64,000 nucleotides of DNA from Trachythela sp. YZ-2020 (Eukaryota; Cnidaria; Anthozoa; Malacalcyonacea; Clavulariidae). Location: the NCBI GenBank assembly GCA_016169945.1, contig JADLSH010000213.1, positions 496,001-560,000 of the forward strand. The letters are read 5' to 3'. Made by a program: the position numbers and the translations under genes. This document shows, piece after piece, positions 24,501 to 36,500 of this stretch. Positions within the stretch are counted from its first letter, which is position 1. The number at the start of each line of letters is the position of its first letter. Under the pieces are notes generated by a model that worked only from the letters and a program-made list of their open reading frames with translations, did not search any database and had not been told where the DNA came from.

Positions 24501-27500
24501 ATATATTTCCCGAGTTTGGCTTTTGTAAGTTCAGCTCAAAAACATCGCATTTCTTGCTCTTAGATTTTGTCTCTCCAAATGTGTTGAGATGCAGTGTCTC
24601 AGTTGCACAGGGTTTCAGATTTAAGTTGGATCGAAGGCTACTCGTAATGTAAGACCGCTGGCTTCCAATATCAAATAATACTCGTACCGGGACTGTCCGG
24701 GAATTTGAATATTTATTGCAACAGACCTTGAAGTTTGTCCCTTTCTTTGAGTTGATTGAAACTGTGTGGACTGTCATATTTTCTGAACTTACTTGCTGAT
24801 TTTCACTCTTTTCATTATGATATGACCGCTTCAATAAGTTGCGACACATTGACTGATGGTGTCCCTTGTTACAATGTCTACAGTTACGTTGTTGACACTC
24901 TCTTGCAAAACGGTTAGGTCTAAGACATTTAAAGCATAATCTGTTCTTTCGTAAGATTTCCATTCGTTCATTTACATCAGTTACTTCTTCGCAAGAGGCA
25001 GGAGTAATGATTATGTTTACAATACACACACTTAATCTTCGTGTTGCCGGCAAACAGGGAACTTGCACTTGTACTACCGGACTGTCCCAATTTGCTACCC
25101 GGTCGCTGGTTACTAGTTTGAACCAGATTTCTATCACACATTTCTCGGGCTTCGATTTCATTTTTCAGGATTTGTAAAACTTCAGCGATTTTCCATACTT
25201 CATCTGTTGTTTTTCTCGCAGCTTGAAGACGAATCTCTGGTGGTAGTTTGCTCATAATTATAGGAATAAGCAAACTCCCATAATGCTCTGATGAAACACC
25301 AAGTGAGTCGAGTCCCCTCACATGCACTGTAAGTTTGTCGTAAAGAAATCTAAGTGAAGAAGCTCTGTCATTCGTACAAGCATGTAATTTCAATAATTCA
25401 TGCATATGCCCTGCGATGATCAGCTGTGTTCTGCCAAACCGATCTTTCAATATGTCAACAGCAGTAGCATAGTTAGCTTCGGTTAATGACAGTCCTTGTA
25501 TAGACCTTGAGGCCGAACCCTCCAACTTGAGGCCGAACCCTCCAACCCTCCTTGAATTTGTCGTTGGGTAGAAATTCCTGGCTTCTCGTGTATGGTAGTT
25601 CTATATGAATCCCAAAAGGGAAGCCACTTTGTCGGATCTCCCTTGAATTTATCTAAAACCAATTTTGGCAATTTCGTTTTGCTTTGCGATATGCTCGAGT
25701 GTGTATTTGTCACATGACTAACAACTGGGGTACTAGATTGTTCAGAATGTTCATCAACACCAACAACACCATCCACATTTATAACTTCAGTCTCCTGGTT
25801 TATACTCACATGATTATTTACAGTACTTACATTGCTCAGATTGTTGGATTCTTGCTCCACTATAAATGCATTCGTTATAGCTTGTCTTACATCAAGTACA
25901 CGCGAATATATCTCCTCTGACTCTTCGATTTCAATGTCGATGTTTGTTTGTCGCACTGTCGTATTGTTTCTCCACCGCTTCCTTCGTATACTTCGTTATA
26001 CGTTCGCCCGCAATCTTTCCACAGTTTCCTCGCTCATATTTTCATATTTCGTCGTCGTTTAAACTCCATTTACTAACAAATTCGAACAGATGGTTCACAT
26101 CTGCCCCACGTTGGGCGCCATGTCATAATTTTCGAATAAACTCACTCATAAACGCTATATTTATTTTACATCAAAACCACGGAAGTTGACTGCCTTCTCG
26201 CATCGCGCGTTGTCTCTACATAAGTTCTTACGTCACCGGAAACGTATATCAAAAGTACACGAAGTTCTTTACAGTTGCTTCAAATTTAGTATTATGTTTG
26301 TGGTGAAGTCATAAACTATTTTAATTTTTATACTGTATATTTCTTGTAAAAGTATGTTTTAAATTTCTGTGAAAGATTTTACCTGTCTGAAACATTCCGT
26401 GTTCTGTGAAGAATGTATGGAATAAATCAGCATACCATGATAACTGCATGGCCAATGCTATTGTAAAATTTCTCATTAACAAATGTTTTTATTAATTCAA
26501 ATTTATTTTTAATATGTCTTTAATTAAACTAGATTTATACCATTAGGTTCCTGATCTTCTTGTCAGCAGCTATGGTGTCATAGGCTAAATATATTAGGCC
26601 ATCCTTTTAAAGCAATTAAGGTCTGAAATTTTCAGTATCCCGATATTCGCAAGATACTAAAATTTGGTTTTGTATACTAGACGGTGAATGACTTGTATCC
26701 TGACTGGATACTACAAAATTATAAACATTGGTATAACATTAAATGTCTTTGATCAACATTCAGGACAAATGTATAGAAGTTTGCTTAAGGTTTATATGCA
26801 TCTTAGTGTATCACGATTCCAACTAACTTATTTAGTGTCTAGTTGTTGACTGTTGTGTCTTATGTTGTTATTGTTACTTGCATGTAATAGTGATAATGGG
26901 TCAGGAATGGGTGACGCAGTTGGAATGGTACTGAAAAATACTTTAAATTTCAGATTCTGGAGAGGAAGACTATTAATTGTTGAACCAAGACTTAATGCAT
27001 GCATATTATATGGTGTTTGTAGTTCAAATACAGGAACTGAATATGACAATCCCTGATATATTGGTGTATTTCCCAATAGAGCCTGGGGTTCCCAACAAAG
27101 CATGTATTCCCCACTAGCACCACCCCTGCTTCCTCTGCACAGATTCAAGCTTAAAAGATACGTTGTAAATAAATTGTTCATGTAATTCATAAGGAAACTA
27201 AATGCCACAGCATGATCGGTTGTATATAGATGGCCTGTAATCAATCTCCTGAGACACGGTAGACAAATTTGTGACACACACTTTTTTGGTCGGTAACTTG
27301 GTGCGTACAGTGTGAATAATATATTTTGTACTTGTCGCCCAAGCTGCCCTATGTATGGTGTTGTGACATTTATTGCAATCCACCTATTGGCAGCGCATCC
27401 CTTGTCGTGGAACATTCTAACCGGAGTTTTGTCTATCTGATCAGTATAATTTAGTGAATACAATGAAAAATGCATAACACCATAAGTACTTTTTATTTAA

Positions 27501-30500
27501 TGTGCCTCAGCAAACAATGAACTATTTTCTTGGAACTTTTAAACATACTCTCGTCTTTGATACAAGCATGAACAGCATCCGTTCGCAGGGCAACAACAAT
27601 CAATTGTTAATTGTTGTAGCTACAACACGCAAAGTTCGTCGACTTTAATCGTCACAAAAACTCTTTTACATATTTCCAATTAAACTTCAATAATTCCATC
27701 GCAAATTGAAAATACTTCCTTAAAATTGCTTGGACTGCACTCCTTGTACGACGGCCATTGGTGGTCCCTCCAATATGCATGGCCGCCAAATAGAAGCTCG
27801 ATCCAGCTACTATATTTTCAGATCAATGGAATTACAGCAGATGTTGTGAGTTTTATTGAGCCATATTTGGCGTTTTAGATAAATATACATTGTCTATATA
27901 TAAATATTGTCTTATATAAATTGTTGCATGTTCTACCACTGTCATTTTTCCTTAACTGCTTAAGTTCTAACATAAAGGTTTTTGTTTATATATATAGATG
28001 AAAACAACAATCATGAATAACTAGAAATACATGCATGCAGAATCCCCTCGCCATTTGAACCAAACAATTTACTCCCCAAAAGTTATTGTAACACGAAGTA
28101 CTGTGTCGACGAATATGTAACCATGGTAACACGCAACATTGTATATTTTTTATATTTTAATTTGTACAAAATATTATTTTGTTTTTAACTATAAAATTAT
28201 CAATTGCCCAACTATATAAAGTGGGTATATGCTATTATGTACTCTTTTAGCTTTGATTTACTGTAACATTCAACCTTAGACTTGCACAAAACGTTTCGAA
28301 ATTTTCAAAAAACTTCAACTGCTTTTCGAGGAGTATTTTTATACTTCGCACTTGAGATTTAATGTTTCTTTTATTTTTCTATAACATATTTGAATCAATA
28401 CTAAAATCAACTCTTAAAGATCAATCAATGTTGTATTGACCACACAGAATGATCTACACATTTTCAAATTCACAAACTATACTGCATGCTATGTTAAAAA
28501 ATCGGCAAAGCATGAAAGCAAACATGCAAAAAAACAGCAAAATAGACACTTGCCTGTTTAAAACGCTCCTTTTTCGGTCTTTCGACTGTTTCTCCTCTTG
28601 TTAATTTTTCCTTTTGTTTTGTAGAGTTAACATATAAGCTTACTTACATAGAGACTTACTTATAAAATGAGTGCAAAACTATTTTTGAAAAAAGTTTGCA
28701 AGATGGAAGTCTTCTCTCGGCTTGAACTTGCGCATGCGCATAACTTACGAAAAGGTCGAGTCCCGTCCAGTGAACTCAATTTGTTAACCTGGAACGATAA
28801 CTGGCGGGTGAAAAGTGAAGCCAAAATAACAGTGCCTACGCCATCAAACGTGATTGATTTCACAACGGCCAAAGTTCAAAAAAACTTGAATATCTGTTAA
28901 AACCTGCACGATAGCTTATCTTATCCCATATTTTTATGGCTTTCGTAAACTTTTTGCACAAACTAGCTTATACGCCTTGTACGACTGACAAAAAACAACA
29001 TATTTTCGCTGTTTGAACAAAAACACTGAGAAAACTTGCTTTAATTAACTTACTTCAGTGACAAAGATATGTTTTCCTCCTAGTTTTCCTTCTGTAATCT
29101 TTTTTAGCCAGTTACAAAGGGGAAACTACTTCGATTTGCAAAAAAACTGTTGTTTTTTTCAAAAAAATAATACAAAAATAGAGTTTACGTACGGACCGCG
29201 CAGTAAATAAGTTGTGGGAGACTGAAACTGACGTCCAGAACCGCGCAACAAAAATAGGGGACTGAAACTGACGTCCAGAACCGCGCAACAAAAATAGGGG
29301 ACTGAAACTGACGTCCAGAACCGCGCAACAATGATGGCGTATAGGGGACTGAAACTGACGTACGATAACGAATTGATGGCGACGACGATGGCGTTGTGGC
29401 CTGACGCCAGAGGTCAAGGCTTCACTTTTTTCCGTACGAAATGACTGAAGTTATCGTTCCAGATAGATATATATTGAGTTCACTGGTCCCGTCCATGACA
29501 AAAGAAAATGGCGGACGACTTTGCATTCCACAATGTTTTCACATACCCGGGTGTAAATCTCCGAGCGGAATTAGTACCCTCGCACGGCGCTTCGCGCCGG
29601 CTCGGGGAATATACTGCATATTAAATGGCTGGATAATTTTGTCGGAACTAAACCTCATTTGCAGAACAATCTAAACTCACTGAGTCACTGGTACATCTAC
29701 ATACAAGAGAAGAAGTTGACAGCAACACCAACCATATATCGTATGAAGGTATATTTTGGCACACAATGTACAATTATTCCGTCTATTGGATTTTGTATGG
29801 ATCTAATATGCCGTGTTATGTACTTTATCAATTCTATTCAAGGACTATATACATGGGTTATACTCCTGACTTTCAGTACATTCACCTGGAATAAACAGTA
29901 CATTTGTTTTCCTCATCCCTGACTATCACATGTTGACGTTACGTATCAATTATGCGGTTAGAAAGGCTTTTAAAACTGTGTGAGCGTGTTTAGCAACATC
30001 TTCTATTCTGACAACATCCATGCATCTACAATTTCTCACATACCTGATTGTATATTATGGAATATTGAGAAGATTGTGAACCTAACATGTTTCAGGAATG
30101 ACATCATAAAGTTAAATAAAATCTTTGTTATGTTATTGAAATAGTCTCTGCAAGTAGACTTTATATTTTTATGTTGTTTGTACAATGTATGTATAACTTA
30201 TAAGTTGATTGTAGTTGGCTCTGCAAGAACATATATGTAGTGTGAAAAGAAGTAAAATCCTGGAAGTGAAATGAGGAAATTATTGCATGGGGAGGGGGAT
30301 TATAATTGTATATATACATAATATTTTTCAGCTCATAGTGTATTTGCTATCCCCTGTTCGTAATGCATTTTACATAGGCACTCCAACAACATTGTTCTTG
30401 CACTTACGGTAATATCCATGTTAATTATGTATAGTAAAGCATGGATCTGATCTCTTGGTCATCTTGCAGTTCGAATATTATTTAAAATTTAAATTGCTGA

Positions 30501-33500
30501 GCTTTTCATCGTATTTCTAAATTCTTAGAAGTTCAATGCATGCGAGTTAAATATATAAATAATTTTAGTACAAAATTCTATTCTATCTCTGCATGTCTGA
30601 AGATGCGGGAAACTATAGATTTACAAAACTGCCTGGTTTGTACGAGTTGAGTTCAACTTGAGCAGTTGAAGATTTATACTCGTATTATCCAATTTCGTAG
30701 AAATCCAATTTCGAAACAAATTGTCGTACTATGGATATAAACAAGTATGCATGTGAATAGTGTGGATATATACTATATGGAATAATGACGCAAATATGAT
30801 TGTCATATACTGTAGTATTGATTTCATTCTTTTGTTCCATTGAAAGTCAAGAATGCTATCAAAAATGAATAAAAGCATTTTACTCTCCCATTAGTTACTT
30901 AGAATCTACATGATGACAGCCTTCCCCACTAATTAATTTCTAAAAATTCGACGAGTACACACATTGAATGATCTTTACGGTTCTAGCAAATTCACTGCGA
31001 AAACCATTGCGCACACTCATTGATGCATGGAAAAAGATGCTAGGAAATAATATTGCTCAGTCTTACCATCCCAAGATGCCGTGGCATACCCTCCAAAGAT
31101 GTATTGACCAACTTTAATGATGGTCACTGTTGGCTTCTTGTTATCACAATTCCCATGGAATGTACTGGCCGACCATCCGTCCCTACTGGCACGCCAACAC
31201 AGGTTCGCAGTATAGCTTCCCCCAATCCATGATTTTAATAATATGACATAGTAATTTTTTCCAGATAATATGTCTGAATCAGGAAAATCTAGATCTATAT
31301 AATAATATAAATATTTATTTAAGACATTGGGAATCGTTACAATCTAGCTACCAATAACAGTCTCTAAGGCATAGTAGGTGTTTGTAGATGGAATACTCGA
31401 ACAAAAATGTATATACATTTTTTAGACCTAGCCAGGAGCAGTTGCGAAAAATGCAACTTAGGCCCTCTGGCAGGAATCGAACCTGCAGCCCTGCGATTCC
31501 GGTCCAGCGCTCTAACAACTGTGCTACAGAGCTGAGCATTATAACCGCAAGCTCGGTATAATTATATGATGGGAGTGATGCCAGTATTAAGTACTGGATA
31601 ACTATCAAGATTTTTTCTCGGCATCTCGTTCGATAGGACTAATAGTAGAAGGTATTTGTAAATGGAATACTCCAACGAAAATTTATATACATTTTTTAGA
31701 ACTAGCCAGGAGCAGTTGCAAAAAATGCAACTTAGGCTCTCTGGCAGGAATTGAATCTGGGGCCCTACGATTCCGGTGCGGCACTCTAACCAACTGAGCT
31801 ACAGAGTCCGTGCCCTGAGCATTAACCGTAAGTTCGGTATCTATTATAGAGGAATGGGTAAATATCAAAACATTTTCTCGGCATCTCGTTCGATAGGACT
31901 AATAGTAGAAGGTATAGTTTGTAGATGAAATACTCGAACGAAAATATAAACGTATACCGTTTCTAGGGTATACATATACGTATATAATTGTAAAGTTATT
32001 AACATTTTTTTAGAGTGCATGACTTTTCTTGTTTAAGCTTCGAATTCATGACGTACTCATAGCCAACGGTGTCTTGAATACTTCCATGATGTCACTCGTT
32101 TGCTATGGACTATACTTTGCTTTGCCTGGCTTACGATTTGTTAAAATTCAAATTAGTTCGTTTTGATATTTTACGTCTGTTGCAAAAGAGAAAATTTAAA
32201 CTGTATGAATATGGATACTGTGATGTGTGTAAAACCAGGCAAACCTATAACGTTTCGTGCCGCACGTGTGAGAAACCAAGCGACTGTCTGATGTGAGATG
32301 GAGAGAAAAAATGCGAATTTCGAAGCTTACTCAGAAAAAGTAGAAATGTCGGAGAAGCCAATGTCTTTCATTTATTCTGTATAGAAGTATTTTTTTATTT
32401 TCACCAGTTGAATTCGTGAGTGTGATTTTGCCATAATTAATATATGAGAGCTATATTGGGGGTGGGGAGGGGAGGGGGTGGTCGTGGGTCACTTATAATC
32501 CGGTCTTTTATAATCCGTAAAAATTGCACGAAAAATGCCTGTCCACCTTTTCAAACATTTCCAGTTTTGAATGAAGATACGTTTACTAGGTTTCAGTTTC
32601 ACAGAATGAAAAATGTACAAAACAAACCTTTCACAATGCTCATTAAATTTTTCACGGTATTATTCAAGTTTTCGATGATCTGTTTCATTCCAGCGATGTC
32701 GCTATCTAATTCCGTTTTGTCTGTTTTGAGTTGGTTGATGTCGCTTTTTAATCCTACATTTTCTGTTTTGAGTTGACTGATACCACTTTTTAATTCTGTA
32801 TTTTTATTTTTGAGCTGAGAGACGTTGCTTGCTAATTCTGTTTTCAGTTGGATGATGTCGCTTTTTAATCCTGTTTTGTCTGTTTTGAGTTGACTGATAC
32901 CATTATTTAATTCTGTATCCTTCTTTTTGAGCTGAGAGACGTTGTTTGCTAATTCTGTTTTCAGTTGTGTGATGTGGCTTTTTAGCATCTTGTTTACCTT
33001 CAAAAATTAGAGACTGAAAAATTAACCTATAGCCACCACGTAATGCACCGTAGCATTAACTACGTCGTACAAAATCTATACAGTACGTGTTTAACACTTC
33101 TAAAACCTTTCGTGCGTCAACTCATATTTCCATTTAATTCGATTAAACATTATGGCTTTTCACTAAACTATAATTTTAATTATCTTATATATAGTCATGG
33201 ATTTATACGTGTACTTTATTGCAAAGTATAAAGTCCATTAGTCCTGAAAAGTTAGTGGCAATCCTGTCAGATAATGGTGATACACATCCATTAACGTGAC
33301 ATATAGAATGTGAGATAAACTATCAAATGCTCACCACATCGAAGTTGATCACTTAATTAAGTTATATTATATATGTAAGCACTGAAAATCATGCTACGGC
33401 TGCAGCAGATATTGATGGGTTAAATATCGTGTTTCTACTGACAATTGTTACAGCACTGAAGGATATAAATTTTTACTATGGCCTGTAGGTGTGACATTTA

Positions 33501-36500
33501 AGGGTGTTGGTAACACAATCCTAGCTTTAGTAGTCCCATGCATGCATTATACTTGAACCGCAAATAATCTTACGGTTTTGTTCTGGTTCAGAAACTCTGC
33601 TTCGATGCTTTTCAATTTTGGTCTGACCATTTCTGATATCTTTCCAAGAATCTATAAAGAGTACAGTAAAATGAAATGGTTGATATATATCTTAATATTG
33701 CAATACAACTGAAAAAACGTTAAATTTGAGTATGTATATAAATTGTTTGTTCAAGGAGTTATGTAGCCTGCGTGGCAGACGGTCTACCCGCGGCGGAGAG
33801 AAAGGAGACCGTCTGCCACGCAGGCTACATAACTCCTTGAACAAACAATTTATAGGCTAGGAGTTATGGGGTCGAAGGCATTCAAGGCATGCAGGGAGGT
33901 TAGCAAAGAGTGGCTTTGACTCTGCATCTGTTACAATGTAGTTCCTTCAACAATGCCGAAAGTTTGTGTTTGTTCAATTCTGTCGAAAAATTGATGTAGT
34001 TTTGCCACAGATAATTTTATGGTTTTACGATGAAAAATAAACTTTGTTCCGCCGAAAACATATTGTTTACATCATTCATGAGAAGTATCTAACACAATTC
34101 AGTGAAAAAATCACGTTAACACGGTTGTATTTTGAATACGGCATATATTTTTTGTGAGGAAAAGTTGTACGTCCAAAATTATCGCATAAACGTAAAGTTT
34201 TCTACCCATATATGAGAATTTAAAACAAACTCAAATATAGTATTTTTGCGGTGTTTATATGAAAGCTCTTTTCCGTTTTTCTAATTTTAAAGCAAGCCCA
34301 GTACAGACGAGGGAGCGTTTTCGTTTACAAGTTCTATTCGGAAAATATTGACAAGTTTTCCTTGACAAGCATACCTGTTTAAAAGATTGTAATACAAGCT
34401 TTTAAACAGTCAAAAAGAATTGTTTGTGTGTACGGCCGACAATTAAGGATAATTTGGCAAGAAAAAGAGCAGAACCCCATTGCATGCACATTAGTCTTCG
34501 CTCTATTCGAACATAGGTATACAGCAATAGATTTTTCCGTTAATATACGCGGGATCGTAAAACTTGTCAGCCGTATAAAGGAAAACTTATTTGAAAAACG
34601 TATTGCCGTACACAGGAACAAATATCCAGAATAATTATGTCAATTTCGCGTAATTTCGAAAGCTAATGCAATCAGTTCACGTTCTTATTTTCATTATCGA
34701 TTGTTAGGGCAAGAATTTTCCAATTTATGGGTAGTTATTTAAAAAAAATTTTAATCCTTGTCCATCCACAAATGTCCCAATCACGTTCAAATTAATGATA
34801 AATGCTCAAAACTTTGCGACATTACTAACATATATACTTAGGAATAAAGCATCTGTTATAGAACCAGCCAAAATGTTTGCCCTGTTCAGCCCATGATATA
34901 CCTGATGATGCATGTCAAGGGAGGAAATAGACATTTCCAGATAAATGCCTATGAGGTAAAATGTTAAACAACGCCCTGCATGGCCATAGGAAAACGTAAT
35001 TGTCAGTTGATCAAAAATTTCAACTCTTGAGCGCTCTAGGCCTTCATTATGACTGATCGAATATCTCTAACGTTCGTCTCATAGATATATAAGAACTTCC
35101 AGCTCAATTTCCAATATCTATATACATTGAAAGTAAATATTGGTAATACTATTTTTAATACCTTTTCCTCCTGCGCGATGACGTTCCATGTTCCATTTGA
35201 TCTAAGATAGAGTTCCTTCCTATCTTTGCGATATTCCAACAGACCAGGAATTGCAGGCACTTTCTTTGCTTTCTCACTATCTGGAGCTACAACAATCTGA
35301 AGAATTGAAGTATTTCTTTTAGTTTTCATTGATTACGGATACAAAACATAATTATATAACATAAATTTTCTAATGTCAGCAAGAAAGTATATCAGCAGCC
35401 TCTCGCACGCAAAGTTCATAATCCTCACATCTTTTGCAGCGAACCTTTCTTATTATCTATTTGCCAATGATTTTGGTCTGTAGCACGAGTGCATGGTCAA
35501 TATGCGAAACATTTCATAAACTTTGCACTGATCGGGCTTTCAGATCAAGTAGCAAACCAACTATTGTATTGGTACTTATTTTTCAAACATTGTTTGGGAC
35601 CCATATATTTTGGCATGCTGGAGGACGCATTTGTAGTCTAATGACTATTATACTTTATAATAATAACAATATTGTCTTTTACGCAAATAATTTCATCTTA
35701 CAATAAACCAGCATTAAGTCAACAGTTTTTGTAATGTTACCTCTATCTGAGAAATAGGTATTTTATATGAGTTTCCACTTACCCCTTCATTTATCAAAAC
35801 TTCATCCTTGGGACAGTTCCCCTACAGAAAAATGATTTTAAATAGTAATTTCATCCATAAAATTTACAGATGCGGTATTTAAGCCTCAGATAATTGATTC
35901 GCCAATGGAATGTTTAAGTACACGCAGACTCGCAGAGTGTTTCTGTTACATGCAATTGCGCTACCTTTAACAGAAGTTTCAGATTTTTTTACTGGTTGAA
36001 ATGTATTATATTATTTTATTACATGATATTAATTTGACTGATCAAATAATGACTATAGCAATTTAATGTTCTTTTACCTACCGCATGTAACACTGACATG
36101 TTGCAAAATCGGACTCGCGACTCTGGAAAATTATTGGGTAAATAGATTTACATGCATTGAAATTAATAGTCGGAATTGTATAGTATGTATTATGTAGATA
36201 TGAAACTTTTACCTTTTCAGGTGTGGTGTTTCCATCCAATAATCTGTACGAGACCATATCTCCATTTTCATTCTTCACTTTGTATTCCATACATCTGTTC
36301 CAAACACGTTTCGGAAGGGATGTCCTTACCCAGAACCAGGTGTAAGTGTGGGTTTTCACAACAGTTCCGCCATTTTTTGCTGTGCAGTCATGACTACAGT
36401 AATCATTCGTACCTCCAACAGGGCCATAACATCCGCAACATATCTTTAAAATAATTGACGAATAGTTACAAATAGGACATATTTGGTAGACTCAGGGCAC

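Larger units (their letters stand above)
17064..26273 (-). mobile_element. BEL/Pao LTR retrotransposon, full span, with two nested insertions
   Basis: LTRs at 26121-26273 (5') and 17064-17224 (3') are flanked by the 5-bp duplication GTTGC (17059-17063 and 26274-26278). A primer-binding-site-like sequence abuts the 5' LTR. Internal order is gag, zinc knuckles, protease, reverse transcriptase, RNase H, integrase, all on the minus strand. Removing the TTAA element and the LINE leaves about 6 kb, normal for this group. Frames are broken throughout and the LTRs differ by an 8-bp indel and several changes, so the copy is old and dead. It lies in the last intron of the TLDc gene, in sense orientation. 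Confidence 0.93.
28534..31066. other. Intronic DNA; tandem and dispersed repeats only
   Basis: Part of the last TLDc-gene intron. Holds the 41-bp tandem repeat (29215-29362) and a palindromic dispersed repeat (29544-29606). A TCCAGTGAACTCAAT-containing segment near 28.75 kb recurs inverted near 29.48 kb. Small frames at 28667-28900 and 29441-29922 lack motifs. Confidence 0.5.

Noticed and set aside
28667..28900. 77-codon plus frame [20 protein letters not shown]
   Set aside because: Lies in repeated DNA partly recurring inverted near 29.48 kb; no domain recognised.
31348..31868. Frames [16 protein letters not shown] and [16 protein letters not shown]
   Set aside because: Chance translations of the tRNA-like SINE heads; the tRNA folds are also too degraded to call functional tRNA genes.
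32105..32296. 63-codon plus frame with [19 protein letters not shown]
   Set aside because: A CxxC pair is suggestive of a zinc ribbon, but the frame is short, lies in a TLDc-gene intron and has no other support.
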